Below are positions 27,603 to 36,624 of a stretch of DNA of 64,000 bases, one piece after another. Numbering within the stretch: the stretch's first letter is position 1; each line of letters starts with the position of its first letter. The notes beneath the pieces were generated by a model that ran no database searches, was not told the DNA's origin, and saw nothing but the letters and a program-made list of their open reading frames with translations. Made by a program: the position numbers and the translations under genes. Location of the stretch: contig NZ_SSXU01000002.1 of NCBI RefSeq assembly GCF_009469605.1, positions 114,807 through 178,806 of the forward strand, written 5' to 3'. This stretch comes from Zoogloea sp. 1C4 (GTDB taxonomy: Bacteria; Pseudomonadota; Gammaproteobacteria; Burkholderiales; Rhodocyclaceae).

Positions 27603-28997
27603 TTAGTTGCTGGCCATGCTGCTGAGAAGGCTCAACTGCTGTGACAGGTAACTGCTGGTGGTCGTCATGCTGGTCATGCTGGTGTCGAGCGCGGTGAACT
27701 TGGCGCGGTAGGTCTTTTCGATCATGGTCAGGCGCGTCTCGAAGGCGTCGATCTGATTGCCCATGGATTTGATGCTGCTGTTCAGGCCGTCGGTGCGGCT
27801 GGCGATCACCCCGTTGCTGGCAAGCAGGTTGGTGGTGGTCGTCTTCATCGTGCTGCCGAAGGCGCCGATCACTGCGGCGGTGGCCGAAAAGTTGGCGCTG
27901 GCCGCCTTGTCGAACTTGGCGCTGTCGATCTTCAGGCTGCCGTCGGTCTGAAAGGCGATGCCGATGTCGCTGAGGGTCTTGTAGGTGGCGCCGCTCAGGG
28001 ACGCGGGAACGCTGCCGATGGTGTTGCGCACCTGGGACTGGATGCTGCGCAGGGTCGAGTCGCCGTTGAGCACGGCAGCCGTCTTGGTGCTGGCGTTGTA
28101 GGCGCCCAGGTTTTTCAGCGAGGTGTTGAGGCTGTTGTAGGCGTTGATGAAGGTGTCGAGCTTGCTCTTCAGGTCGGTGTTGTCGCGGGTGACGGAGAGG
28201 GTGGTGGTGCCGGTCTTGGTGAGCTCGAGGTTCACCCCGTCAATGGCGTTGGTGATCGAGTTGCCGCTGGTGGCGATCGACACGCCCTGGATCTTCACCG
28301 CCGCGTCGCTGGCGGCAAGGGTCTGGTTGAAGGCGCTGGAGGCGGCGATCGGCGAGCCCGGTGCGGCAGCGTCGATGAAGGTGGCGGTGCCGCCGATGGT
28401 CACCGCGTTGGCGGTGCCGCCGGACGTGGCGGTGAGCAGCAGGTTCTGCTTGCCGCTGGTGTCGGTGACGATGGAGGCGCTCACGCCGGGCTCGGCCTTG
28501 TTGATGGCGTCGCGCACGGCCGCCAGGGTGTTCTGGCTGCTTTCCAGGGTGACGGTGGTGGTCGTGCTGCCCTTGGTGAAGGTGAGCGTGCGGCTGCTGT
28601 CGGTGCCGAAATCGAGCGCCGCGTCGCCGGCGGCGAAGGTCTTGCCCAGCGCGTAGCGCTGGCTGGTGGCCAGGGCGGTGACTTCGAGGGAGTAGCTGCC
28701 GGCAACGGCCGAGCTGGTCGTTGTTGCCGTTGCGATGGTCGAATCGGCAAGAGTTGCCTTATAGGCGGACAAAGATGCCGTTGCCGTGCTGCCGGTTGCC
28801 GGTGTCAGGGCCTTGGCGGCGGTCTGCAGGGTGGACAGGGCGCTCTTGAGCGTGCCGAGGGCGGAGATCTTCGATTCGTAGCTGCTCTGGCGCGACTGGA
28901 GTTTCGTAAGGGGCTGTTTTTCAACAGACATCAGCGAACTGACGAGCGATTCGACGTTGATTCCCGAGCCGACTCCAGCTGATGAGATTGTGGCCAT
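27603..28997 (-). CDS. fliD: Flagellar filament cap protein FliD
   Basis: The protein (464 residues) starts MATISSAGVGSGINVESLV, the standard FliD N-terminus. It has Ser/Thr-rich central domains and a C-terminal coiled coil ending SYLSQQLSLLSSM. It caps the filament and assists flagellin folding; it may also act as an adhesin. A near-consensus sigma-54 promoter lies about 90 bases upstream, and a terminator for flaG stands between, so fliD-fliS-fliT-fliK-flhB' is probably its own transcription unit. Confidence 0.95.
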   Translation of the reverse strand: MATISSAGVGSGINVESLVSSLMSVEKQPLTKLQSRQSSYESKISALGTLKSALSTLQTAAKALTPATGSTATASLSAYKATLADSTIATATTTSSAVAGSYSLEVTALATSQRYALGKTFAAGDAALDFGTDSSRTLTFTKGSTTTTVTLESSQNTLAAVRDAINKAEPGVSASIVTDTSGKQNLLLTATSGGTANAVTIGGTATFIDAAAPGSPIAASSAFNQTLAASDAAVKIQGVSIATSGNSITNAIDGVNLELTKTGTTTLSVTRDNTDLKSKLDTFINAYNSLNTSLKNLGAYNASTKTAAVLNGDSTLRSIQSQVRNTIGSVPASLSGATYKTLSDIGIAFQTDGSLKIDSAKFDKAASANFSATAAVIGAFGSTMKTTTTNLLASNGVIASRTDGLNSSIKSMGNQIDAFETRLTMIEKTYRAKFTALDTSMTSMTTTSSYLSQQLSLLSSMASN

Positions 28998-29088
28998 GAT
29001 GGACCCCTTGTGGTGCGGTGAAGCGATTGACGGAAATTACGACCGCACCCCGGAAAACTTGAGTGTGGTCGCGTGTTGTCAGTTGGAA

Positions 29089-29104
29089 TGCATTAGTTGT
29101 GCCA
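29089..29104 (-). promoter_or_regulatory. Sigma-54 (RpoN)-type promoter for the fliD operon
   Basis: Read on the minus strand, 29104 down to 29089 is TGGCACAACTAATGCA. Compared with the consensus TGGCAC-R-N4-TTGCW there is a single mismatch, and the GG and GC are correctly spaced. Predicted transcription starts about 80 bases before the fliD ATG. FlrC/FleR-type control of fliD by sigma-54 is known in polar flagellar systems. Confidence 0.75.
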
Positions 29105-29130
29105 GGTTCAGTTGTCCGGCATGTGGCGGC

Positions 29131-29158
29131 AAAAAAAATCCCACCGCGAGGGTGGGAT
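29131..29158 (-). terminator. Terminator after flaG
   Basis: On the minus strand an 8-bp stem, ATCCCACC/GGTGGGAT (29158-29151 with 29145-29138), is followed directly by a run of seven or eight T residues. It ends the fliC-flaG transcript 45 bases past the flaG stop. Confidence 0.9.
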
Positions 29159-29202
29159 CAAATCTGCGCCAGGGGAGGGTCTGGCGGCTTGGGGTGTCCG
29201 GA

Positions 29203-29586
29203 TCAGGCCTGCTGCTTGACGAGCAGTCCCTGCAATTTGTCGAGCGCCTTGGCGATGGCCAGCACCTCTTCCGACGGAATCTGCCGGATGAGCTTTTTGG
29301 ACTCGGTGTCCACCACCTTGACGATGGAGACGCCCAGGTCTTCGTCGATGGAGAACTGCAGGCTGTTGGCGGTCTGCTTGATGACGTCCTGGATCTGCTT
29401 GACCGCCTGGTTGAGTTGTTCGTTGCTCGGGGGCGCGACCTTGCCGGTCTGGGCGGTGCTCTGGGATGCCTGAACCGCACCGGTGCTTGCGGCGTTCTCG
29501 GTTGCACGGGAGGCGCCGGCGCCCGTCGAGGCATTGACGGGTGGCACATACTGCGCGCTGCTTGTGCCGACTGGCTGGATGCTCAT
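29203..29586 (-). CDS. flaG: FlaG family flagellar protein
   Basis: The protein has 127 residues. The C-terminal FlaG domain contains LQFSIDEDLGVSIVKVVDTE and LIRQIPSEEVLAIAKAL. FlaG affects filament length in polar flagella. The SD GGGGGAG (29594-29600) is only one base from the first ATG (29592) but 7 bases from the second (29586), so the second is chosen. The gap to fliC contains a GC hairpin (29616-29632). It is likely transcribed with fliC. Confidence 0.9.
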   Translation of the reverse strand: MSIQPVGTSSAQYVPPVNASTGAGASRATENAASTGAVQASQSTAQTGKVAPPSNEQLNQAVKQIQDVIKQTANSLQFSIDEDLGVSIVKVVDTESKKLIRQIPSEEVLAIAKALDKLQGLLVKQQA

Positions 29587-29662
29587 GCTCATCTCCCCCT
29601 TGTGCTGGCGGCGCCGCCGCCCTGTGGGCGGCCGCGCACGTCAGGGTTACGTCTGTATCGCG

Positions 29663-30487
29663 TTACTGGAGCAGGGACAGCACGTTGTTCGGCATGCTGT
29701 TGGCCTGCGAGACCATCGCGGTGCCAGCCTGCTGGAGGATCTGGGCGCGGGTCATGTTGGCGGTTTCCTTCGCGAAGTCGGCATCCATGATCCGGCCGCG
29801 GGACGCTTGCGCGTTTTCGGAGGCGACGGACAGGGTCTGCACGACCGAGCTGAAGCGGTTCTGGACAGCACCCCAGGTGGCACGGGCGGTGTTCAGGTTG
29901 TTGATCTGGGTGTCGATGCTCGCAATCGCTGCGGTCGCGGCGCCGACGCTGGAGACGCTACCGGACACCGCGGCGGACACGCCGGACAGGGTGACCGCGC
30001 TGCCCTGGACCGTGATGGTGTCGGTGGTGGCAGTGCCCGCGCCGACCTGGAAGGTCACGGCAGAGGTGAGGTTCAGCACGTTCTGGCCGTTGAAGGTGGT
30101 GCCGCCGACGACGCGCTGGATTTCCGACTGCAGCTGCTGGAATTCGGTGTCGAGGTTGGCCTGGTCACCCGAGGTGTAGGTGCCGTTGGCAGCCTGGACG
30201 GCCAGTTCGCGCATCCGCTGCAGGTTGTCGGTGACGGCCTGCATCGCCGATTCGGCGGTCTGCGCCATCGAGATGCCGTCGTTGGCGTTGCGGATCGCAA
30301 CGTCGAAGCCCTTGGCCTGGGAGTTCATGCGGTCGGCAATCGCCAGGCCGGCAGCATCGTCCTTCGCGCTATTGACGCGCAGGCCGGACGACAGGCGTTG
30401 AACCGAGGTCGCCAGGCTGGCCTGGGACGTGGAAAGGTTGCGTTGCGCATTCAGCGACATCGCATTGGTGTTGATAGTGGCAGCCAT
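29663..30487 (-). CDS. fliC: Flagellin
   Basis: This is a 274-residue flagellin with conserved D0/D1 ends (N-terminal [13 protein letters not shown] and [19 protein letters not shown]-terminal [20 protein letters not shown] and LSLLQ). The central variable part (about 140-195) is short and rich in Ser and Thr, so there is no large D2/D3 domain; such small flagellins are often O-glycosylated on that surface. The ribosome site AGGAG sits 7 bases before the ATG. A sigma-28-type promoter lies about 95 bases upstream. The glycosylation island ends just upstream of this promoter. Confidence 0.97.
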   Translation of the reverse strand: MAATINTNAMSLNAQRNLSTSQASLATSVQRLSSGLRVNSAKDDAAGLAIADRMNSQAKGFDVAIRNANDGISMAQTAESAMQAVTDNLQRMRELAVQAANGTYTSGDQANLDTEFQQLQSEIQRVVGGTTFNGQNVLNLTSAVTFQVGAGTATTDTITVQGSAVTLSGVSAAVSGSVSSVGAATAAIASIDTQINNLNTARATWGAVQNRFSSVVQTLSVASENAQASRGRIMDADFAKETANMTRAQILQQAGTAMVSQANSMPNNVLSLLQ

Positions 30488-30581
30488 TTTGGTTCTCCTT
30501 AATTCCGTTCAAGATAAGCGACGAGGCTTAACTTTGGTTCGCCTTGCCCGGTGTGTGTAAGGCAACCGCCGTTGAATTCAT

Positions 30582-30609
30582 TAACGGAGTTGGCTGGCGC
30601 TACTTTAGA
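30582..30609 (-). promoter_or_regulatory. Sigma-28 (FliA)-type promoter of fliC
   Basis: On the minus strand CTAAAG (30609-30604), with TAAA at 30608-30605, is followed by exactly 15 bases and then TCCGTTAA (30589-30582). The consensus is TAAA-N15-GCCGATAA; six of eight -10 bases match. Expected transcription start is near 30575. The 288-base fliC upstream gap holds this promoter and the terminator of the preceding glycosyltransferase gene. Confidence 0.75.
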
Positions 30610-30704
30610 AGAAATGTTGACATTTTCGTTTTTGTGTGCTTCGCGTTTTTTCTGCGGATTACCGCTTGGCTTTTGATAGCGGCTCAGAAAATCAAAGCTT
30701 TAGC

Positions 30705-30742
30705 ACCAAAAATCACGAACCGGCGCGGTTTTCCGGCCGGTT
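30705..30742 (-). terminator. Terminator of the glycosyltransferase operon
   Basis: On the minus strand AACCGGC (30742-30736) pairs with GCCGGTT (30724-30718) across an 11-base loop and is followed by CGTGATTTTTGG. It lies about 35 bases past the glycosyltransferase stop and insulates fliC. Confidence 0.65.
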
Positions 30743-30775
30743 GTCGTTATGCTTTTGGGGTGGGGGCGATGCCCT

Positions 30776-33700
30776 TCAGGGTCCGTAGGCCGCAAACCAG
30801 CTTGTGGCGTGGTTTTCGAGGATGTAGCCGTCGCGCACCCAGGCCTGAAGCAGGCGCCCGGCGTGCTGCAGCGCGGCAGGGTCGGCGAGCTGTTCGCGGA
30901 TCGTGCTGATCCACTTTTCGGGTTCGTTGGGCAGGCGGGTGACCGGGGCGTTCTGGTAGGGATAGATGTCGGTGCAGATCACCGGCCAGCCCATCGCGCC
31001 GTATTCGAGCAGGCGCAGGTTGCTCTTGCACTCGTTGAAGGCGTGGATTTCGAGCGGGGCGATGGCCAGGTCGAGGTCGAGCCGGGCCAGGGCCTGGGGA
31101 TAGGTTCGGAAATCCTGCACGAAGCCGTGGGACTCGCGCACGAAGGGCTTGAGGGGCTCGGGGCACATGCCCATGAAGATCCAGTCCACCTCGTCGGCCA
31201 GGGCTTCGACCACCGGGTAGATGAGTTCCAGATCGCCCAGATGCTGCTGGGCGCCGGCCCAGCCGACGCGCGGCTTCTTGCGCGGCAGGCGCGGCGGGGC
31301 GACGTCGTTCCAGAGGGCGCCTTCAAGGCAGTTGGGCATGATCCGGATGTCGCCGATCATGTCGGCGCAGATGTCGGCCAGCGGGCGGGTGCTTACCACC
31401 AGCCGGTCGGCGAGGCCGAGGGTGCGGCGCAGGCGCGGGCGGGCGTCCTTGAAGCCGGCCTTGTAGAAGGAGTTCTTCTTGGGCAGCGCGGTGATGAGGT
31501 CGTCGATGGTGATGATGCGCCGCACCTGGGGCATGAAGCGTTTGTAGGCTTCGAGGGCGTCGGTCTGCGGGTCGTCGAGCGGCTGGTGCATGATGATCGC
31601 GTCCGGCGCGGCGCGGGCCAATTCGACGGGCGACAGGATTCGCACCGAGAAGGCCTTGGGCGGTTCGCAGATCATGGTCTGGGCAAGGCCGGCCTGGCCG
31701 ATGGCGCGCAGGGGGGCGCGCAGGCGGTATTCGCCGGCGCCACCGGTGAGCGGCACGCCGAGGATGCGCGGGCGGTCGTGGAAGTGGGTGTCCCAGTCGA
31801 TCGGGGCCACGTGCTCGGGCTTGAAGGGATCGGCGAGGCTCAGATTGCGGTTGTAGGCCGGGTCGTGGGCGAGCTTGGGGAGCCAGCGTTCGAGCAGGCG
31901 GTCGTTGGCGGCCATGGCGCCGAGCAGGTCGGCGAGCATGCCGTCGGGCTTGCGCTGGCGGGCCTTGAGGGAGATGGCGTCGAAGTGGACCAGCATCGAG
32001 TAGGGCGTCCACACGATCTTGCTGCCGGCTTCGCGGGCACGCAGGCACAGGTCGAGGGTGCCGTGGGAGAGCGGGAAGCCCTCGGCGTCGATGCCGCCCA
32101 GCTGATCGAACAGGCTGCGCCGCACGAGCAGGGCCGAGCCGCACACGGCGCTGACGTTCTGGTCGCACAGGGCGCGGGCCATGTAGCCCGGATCGGTGAT
32201 CTCGAGGTCGTTGTTCCAGGGGCTGCCGGCGCTGCCGCGCAGGCCGAGCACCCAGCCGGTGTGCTGGACCTTGGCGGTTTCCGGGTAGGTGAGGCGCGGG
32301 CCGACGATGCCGACTTCCGGTCGCATGGCGATGTCCATCATTCGGACGAGCCATTCGTCCTGCACGACGTGGGTGTCGTTGTCGAGGAACAGCAGGTAGT
32401 CGCCGTGGGCGGCGGCGGCGCCGGCGTTGGCGCCGCGGGCGTGGCTGAACTCGCCGGGGCAGGCCACGACGCGGCAGCGGCCGGCCCAGCGGGCTTCGGT
32501 CGCGAGGCCGCGCAGGTAGGCGACGGCGTCGGGGTCGGTGCTGTCGTTGTCGACGACGACGAGCTCGTAGTTCGGGTAATCGGTGCGGGTGGCGATGCTG
32601 TCGAGCAGCGGACGCAGGTATTCCTCCCGGTCGCGGGTCTGGATGACGATGCTGACGAGGGGCGCGTCGGCCCAGCGGTACTGCACGCGGCGGGTGCCGA
32701 AGGACGCGCCGTCGTGGATCACCGCGTCGAGGCCGTGGCGGGCGAGGTGGTCGGCGAGGGCGGCCTTCTCGGCGGCCGGGTTCATGGTGCGTGCCGAGGC
32801 CCGGGGCAGGTGGGCGAGCATCTGGTCGATGTGGCCGATGGCGGCTTCGCCGGCGTGGTCGAGCACCCGCAGGGCGAGGTCGTAGTTTTCGGCGCCGCTG
32901 TGGCTGCCATAGCGGCCGGCGGCCAGGAAGGCGTCCTTGGCGACCACCACGAAGCTGCCGAAGTAGGCCTGGGCGCGCAGCAGGTCGAGGTTGAAGTCAG
33001 GCTTGAAGCAGGGCTGGCTGTAGCGGCCGTCGGGTTCGCGGGTGTCTTCGTCGGTGTAGATGAGGCGCCAGTCGGGGCGGATGTTGATGTAGTCGGCGAC
33101 GACCTGCAGGGTGTGCGGCTCGAAGGTGACGCCCGGCTCGATGCGGGCCAGCCAGCTGCCCGGCGAGGCGGCGGCCATCTCACCCAGCACGTAGTCGATG
33201 TGGGCGGCGTCGCGCAGGGCGAGCCACTGCAGGTTGGGGATGTCGCCCAGGCCCTCGGGCGTGGGCAGCACGGTGGCGACGGTGAGCAGCCACTCGGGGT
33301 AGAGCTGGGCGGCGAGGCTGTCGAGGGTGTCGGCGAGGAGGTTTTCCTCGCCCGGGTGGACGGCCATCAGCAGGTGGATGCCCGGGCGGGTCTTCCAGGT
33401 GAGCACCATGCGCTCGGCGAGCAGCTGGGCGTCGATCTCCTGCAGCGTGCGGCGGGCGCGCCAGGTTTCGTAGAGCTTGGAGAGTTCGTCCTCGGCCTTG
33501 TCGGGGAGCGGGCGTTTGCGTGGGGGACAACGGGTGGCAGCGCGCTGAGTCTCGCGCACCAGATCAGCAAGATCGTCCCAGAAGCGAGTTTCGAGTTCCT
33601 GATAGCGTCGGTCGAGTTCCGGCAGCGCGGCCCGGGCTGCCGCGAGCGTTTCGGGCGCGTCACCGTCGGTCAGGCCCAAGTCCAGGCCGAGGTGGGTGCC

Positions 33701-34417
33701 CCACGGCTTGGCCGGATTGAGGAAGCTGCTGGGAAGCTGCACGACGGGGCAACCGCAGAGGCGGGCTTCCATCGTGACGGAGGTGTTTTCGAAGCAATAC
33801 AGGTGCGTGCTGCGGCGCAGGAGTGCGGCGAGTTCTTCGTGGGTCGCCGGAAAATCCTTGGTGATGACCGTGCAGCGATCGGCCAGCTCGGCGTGTTCCC
33901 GCTGTCCTTCCCGGTAGCGCCCGAAATAGATGCAGGCACCACTTCGTTGGTCGTCGTCGGGATTGTCCCTGTTGTGGAAGAGCGAGGTGTCCACGGGGGG
34001 GAGATACAGCGTGCCAATCGCGTTGGGCACGTATTCCCGCAATTCGTCGGAGTGAATCCAGAAGAGGTCGGTGTTTGCGTAGGCGGGCTTTTCGCCGAGT
34101 ACGCCGGGGCGGTTGAGGATGTAGCGCACGACCACGTCGCAGTCGAGCGGGTTGGCGCCGACGATCTCGGGGTAGATGGCGATCGGACGCAAACCGGCTT
34201 CTTCGTGACGGGCGCGGACCGCGTCGGTTAGCAGGGGGGTGTTGAGCCTTGGATTGACGACCTGTGTGGTGAGGTAGGCTTCTTCGCCAAGCCGATTGAG
34301 CGTGTCGCAGATCTGGTGCATGACCCGAATGCCGGCCGACGTCCGCACGTAGTCTGGTGCGAACACGTAGTACGGATGGCGGCGCCTGGCGTAGAGGCTG
34401 GGGGGGCTTGCGGGCAT
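30776..34417 (-). CDS. Multidomain glycosyltransferase (GT4-like, two GT2 modules, GT4-like)
   Basis: The 1213-residue protein has at least four sugar-transfer modules. An N-terminal GT4-like domain (about 15-330) is followed by a first GT2-type domain (about 345-560, with IYTDEDTREP), a second GT2 domain (about 580-830, starting PLVSIVIQTRDREEYL with the metal-binding LFLDNDTHV) and a C-terminal GT4-like domain (about 880-1213, with GWAGAQQHLGDLELIYPVVE and LRLLEYGAMGWPVICTDIYP). Multi-GT proteins of this kind assemble short glycans on LPS, capsules or flagellin. It is the last gene of the sugar island, directly before fliC. The acceptor and donor sugars are unknown. Confidence 0.88.
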   Translation of the reverse strand: MPASPPSLYARRRHPYYVFAPDYVRTSAGIRVMHQICDTLNRLGEEAYLTTQVVNPRLNTPLLTDAVRARHEEAGLRPIAIYPEIVGANPLDCDVVVRYILNRPGVLGEKPAYANTDLFWIHSDELREYVPNAIGTLYLPPVDTSLFHNRDNPDDDQRSGACIYFGRYREGQREHAELADRCTVITKDFPATHEELAALLRRSTHLYCFENTSVTMEARLCGCPVVQLPSSFLNPAKPWGTHLGLDLGLTDGDAPETLAAARAALPELDRRYQELETRFWDDLADLVRETQRAATRCPPRKRPLPDKAEDELSKLYETWRARRTLQEIDAQLLAERMVLTWKTRPGIHLLMAVHPGEENLLADTLDSLAAQLYPEWLLTVATVLPTPEGLGDIPNLQWLALRDAAHIDYVLGEMAAASPGSWLARIEPGVTFEPHTLQVVADYINIRPDWRLIYTDEDTREPDGRYSQPCFKPDFNLDLLRAQAYFGSFVVVAKDAFLAAGRYGSHSGAENYDLALRVLDHAGEAAIGHIDQMLAHLPRASARTMNPAAEKAALADHLARHGLDAVIHDGASFGTRRVQYRWADAPLVSIVIQTRDREEYLRPLLDSIATRTDYPNYELVVVDNDSTDPDAVAYLRGLATEARWAGRCRVVACPGEFSHARGANAGAAAAHGDYLLFLDNDTHVVQDEWLVRMMDIAMRPEVGIVGPRLTYPETAKVQHTGWVLGLRGSAGSPWNNDLEITDPGYMARALCDQNVSAVCGSALLVRRSLFDQLGGIDAEGFPLSHGTLDLCLRAREAGSKIVWTPYSMLVHFDAISLKARQRKPDGMLADLLGAMAANDRLLERWLPKLAHDPAYNRNLSLADPFKPEHVAPIDWDTHFHDRPRILGVPLTGGAGEYRLRAPLRAIGQAGLAQTMICEPPKAFSVRILSPVELARAAPDAIIMHQPLDDPQTDALEAYKRFMPQVRRIITIDDLITALPKKNSFYKAGFKDARPRLRRTLGLADRLVVSTRPLADICADMIGDIRIMPNCLEGALWNDVAPPRLPRKKPRVGWAGAQQHLGDLELIYPVVEALADEVDWIFMGMCPEPLKPFVRESHGFVQDFRTYPQALARLDLDLAIAPLEIHAFNECKSNLRLLEYGAMGWPVICTDIYPYQNAPVTRLPNEPEKWISTIREQLADPAALQHAGRLLQAWVRDGYILENHATSWFAAYGP

Positions 34418-34471
34418 GGTGGCGGTCTGGTTGGGCGGAGCGTGCTCCGCTGACGGGTTTCGGGTTTCTGT

Positions 34472-35266
34472 TTAGCGGGTTTCGAGGACGGAGATACCGC
34501 TCCACCAGTATTCGGCGGTCTGGCCGAGGTGAGCCCGCCGGTTGAAGGTGAGGTCGTGGCCGTAGGCCTCGAAGTGATAGCCGATGCCGGGCTTCTCGCC
34601 TGCGAGGCCGGTGAGCCACAGGAGCGGCGGGTAGCCGTCGGTGCGCAGCAGCAGGTCGGGCACGCCCACGAAGGCGGCGGCGGTGTCGAAGCCGCCGGCG
34701 AGCAGGAGGTGATCCGGCAGGCTGGCGATCTGCTCGACCGCTGCGGGCAGGGAGTATTCGGTGAGGCAGGGGAAGTACAGCCCGACCACCTCGTCGTCGC
34801 CCATCGCCTCGATCAGCCGCTCGTGGCGCGAGCCGGGCTGGACGGTGAGCTTGCCGGCAAGGCCGAGCTTGACGTGGTTGGTGAAGCGCTCGGCCGGGAA
34901 GGCTTCTTCAAAGCTGCGGGCGACGGCCGGCAGGTAGCCTTCTTCCATCAGCGTACCGATCTCGGTCACCGGCGTGCGCGGCACGATGAAGGGCACGGCG
35001 AGGCCGTTGAGCATCCCGGCAGTGGCGGGATCGGCCGCCAGGCGGGCGCGGATGGCGTCGATGCGGCGGGTGAAGCTGTTCACATCCAGGCCCTTGCCGG
35101 CGCCCAGATGGCGGCCCAGGCGGGCGAGGATGGCGGCGGGATCGACGGCCGGCGTGCCGAGGCGGAAATAGCGCCGCGACTGCCGATGCACCGGCGACTG
35201 GACGGCGGTGGGCAGGCAGCGGCCGAATTCGTCGAAGGCGGCGGGGGCGAGGGTGGCTGTGCTCAT
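34472..35266 (-). CDS. Unrecognised protein coupled to a radical SAM gene
   Basis: I do not recognise this 264-residue protein. It has no signal peptide or membrane helix and no Cys cluster. Visible landmarks are VPFIVPRTPVTEIGTLMEEG, AEAMGDDEVVGLYFPCLTEY-like central strands and a C-terminal GIGYHFEAYGHDLTFNRR segment rich in His and aromatics. Its ATG overlaps the stop of the radical SAM gene by 4 bases, so the two are made together and it may be a substrate-binding or processing partner. The giant glycosyltransferase gene follows after 54 bases. Confidence 0.8.
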   Translation of the reverse strand: MSTATLAPAAFDEFGRCLPTAVQSPVHRQSRRYFRLGTPAVDPAAILARLGRHLGAGKGLDVNSFTRRIDAIRARLAADPATAGMLNGLAVPFIVPRTPVTEIGTLMEEGYLPAVARSFEEAFPAERFTNHVKLGLAGKLTVQPGSRHERLIEAMGDDEVVGLYFPCLTEYSLPAAVEQIASLPDHLLLAGGFDTAAAFVGVPDLLLRTDGYPPLLWLTGLAGEKPGIGYHFEAYGHDLTFNRRAHLGQTAEYWWSGISVLETR

Positions 35267-36378
35267 TTTTCGTCCTGCAGCGAGTCGTTGTCCGAGAAGC
35301 CCTTGCCCCAGGGCAGGGGCAGGTGGGTGGCACCCTTGGTGCGTTCGGTGTGGATCTTGATGAACTGCGGGTCTTCGCCGATCAGGCAGTCGGGCCGGTG
35401 CGGTCCGAGCCAGGGGTTGCGCATGCCTCGATCGAGGATCTCCTTGAGGGAGTTCTGGCGCAGGTTGCCCAGGGAGAAGTCGATGTACGGGCAGGGGGTG
35501 ATCTCGGCGGTGGAGGTGACGGTGATGATGCCCTTCACCGTGATGCAGCCCTTGAACGAGCCGTAGGAGGGCGTCATGTGGGTGAACACCGGGTAGCTCT
35601 TTTCGAGCTCGCGCACCACGTCGGCGTCTTCCTTGTCGATGACGAATTCGGGGTGGTCGGTGCATGAGCCGGTGGGTTTGGCGTAGGACACGTACAGCCC
35701 GATGCCCTTCGACTTGGCGAACTCGCACATCTGGCGGAACTCGTCGCTCTTGCCGCGGCCGCGCACCAGCACGGTGGACAGGATCAGGTTGAGGCCGGCT
35801 TCCAGCGAGGCGTCGATGGCGCGCATCACCCGCTTGTAGGAGCCCGGCTTGTTGCGGAACTTGTCGTGCTCGGCCTCGATCATGCTGTCGAGGGACAGCT
35901 GGACCTTCTCGACGCCGATGGCCTTGAGGTGCCTGGCGCGTTCCAGGTCGAGGAACCAGCCGTTGGTGTCGGTGATGACGTAGTGGCGGTCCGGGTCGAT
36001 GGCTTCGACGACGGCGTCGAAATCCTTCATCACCAGCGGTTCGCCGCCGGTGATGACGAAGCGGGCGAGGCCCAGCTCGTCGGCTTCCTTCGAGAGGCGG
36101 CGGATGTCGTCCAGGTCGATCTTCTGGCGCTCGTCCTTGATCTTGAAAACCTTCTCCAGGTGCCGGTCCATGTAGTACTCGGCGGAGCAGTGGGTGCACT
36201 GGAAGTTGCACAGATAGCTTTTTTCCAGGCGGATGATCGGACTGATCTCGCCGCGTTCTTCCATCTCGGCGACGCGGGCGAGCTTGGCGGCGACGTGGGG
36301 CTTCCGGGACGCGAGATCGTTGCGCTTCGCAGCTTCGGAGGCGGTGAGGCCGGGGTCTGCAGTCAGGGTGGCGGTCAT
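35263..36378 (-). CDS. Radical SAM protein with SPASM-like C-terminus
   Basis: The enzyme has 371 residues from the ATG at 36378 (MTATLTADPG). The radical SAM cluster motif CNFQCTHC places Cys57, Cys61 and Cys64; FVITGGEPL is the SAM-binding GGE. C-terminal Cys residues in GCITVKG, TPCPY and PDCLI suggest one auxiliary Fe-S cluster of SPASM/Twitch type. Such enzymes modify peptides, proteins or sugars. It overlaps the unrecognised partner gene by 4 bases and is separated from the SDR gene by 246 bases, so it may begin a new transcript. That gap shows nothing I can name. Confidence 0.88.
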   Translation of the reverse strand: MTATLTADPGLTASEAAKRNDLASRKPHVAAKLARVAEMEERGEISPIIRLEKSYLCNFQCTHCSAEYYMDRHLEKVFKIKDERQKIDLDDIRRLSKEADELGLARFVITGGEPLVMKDFDAVVEAIDPDRHYVITDTNGWFLDLERARHLKAIGVEKVQLSLDSMIEAEHDKFRNKPGSYKRVMRAIDASLEAGLNLILSTVLVRGRGKSDEFRQMCEFAKSKGIGLYVSYAKPTGSCTDHPEFVIDKEDADVVRELEKSYPVFTHMTPSYGSFKGCITVKGIITVTSTAEITPCPYIDFSLGNLRQNSLKEILDRGMRNPWLGPHRPDCLIGEDPQFIKIHTERTKGATHLPLPWGKGFSDNDSLQDEK

Positions 36379-36624
36379 GGTTCGAATCTCGTTTTGGCGT
36401 CGGGAGCCGGACAGGACGCGCCGGGTGCCGACAGGCTGTTGGGGCTTGCGCGGTTTTTCGGGGGCTTTGCGGGGCTCGCCCGGAGCCGGGAAAAACGCGG
36501 TGGTGTCGGCACTTACGGCTTGTTGTCCGCTTTCTGAAGGGCACGATGCCATTTCAGGGTCTGGCTACGGATTGTGCGATTTGCCCGGCCTGGGGCATGG
36601 CCGGAATAGGGGGAGGACGGCGGC

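Noticed and set aside
29587-29592. ATG at 29592 as the flaG start
   Set aside because: Only one base separates it from the SD sequence; the ATG at 29586 has the normal spacing.
30749-34231. Very long open frame on the plus strand opposite the giant glycosyltransferase gene
   Set aside because: It is a GC-bias shadow: the minus-strand product has clear glycosyltransferase motifs, while the plus product is Gly/Val/His-rich with no recognisable domain.
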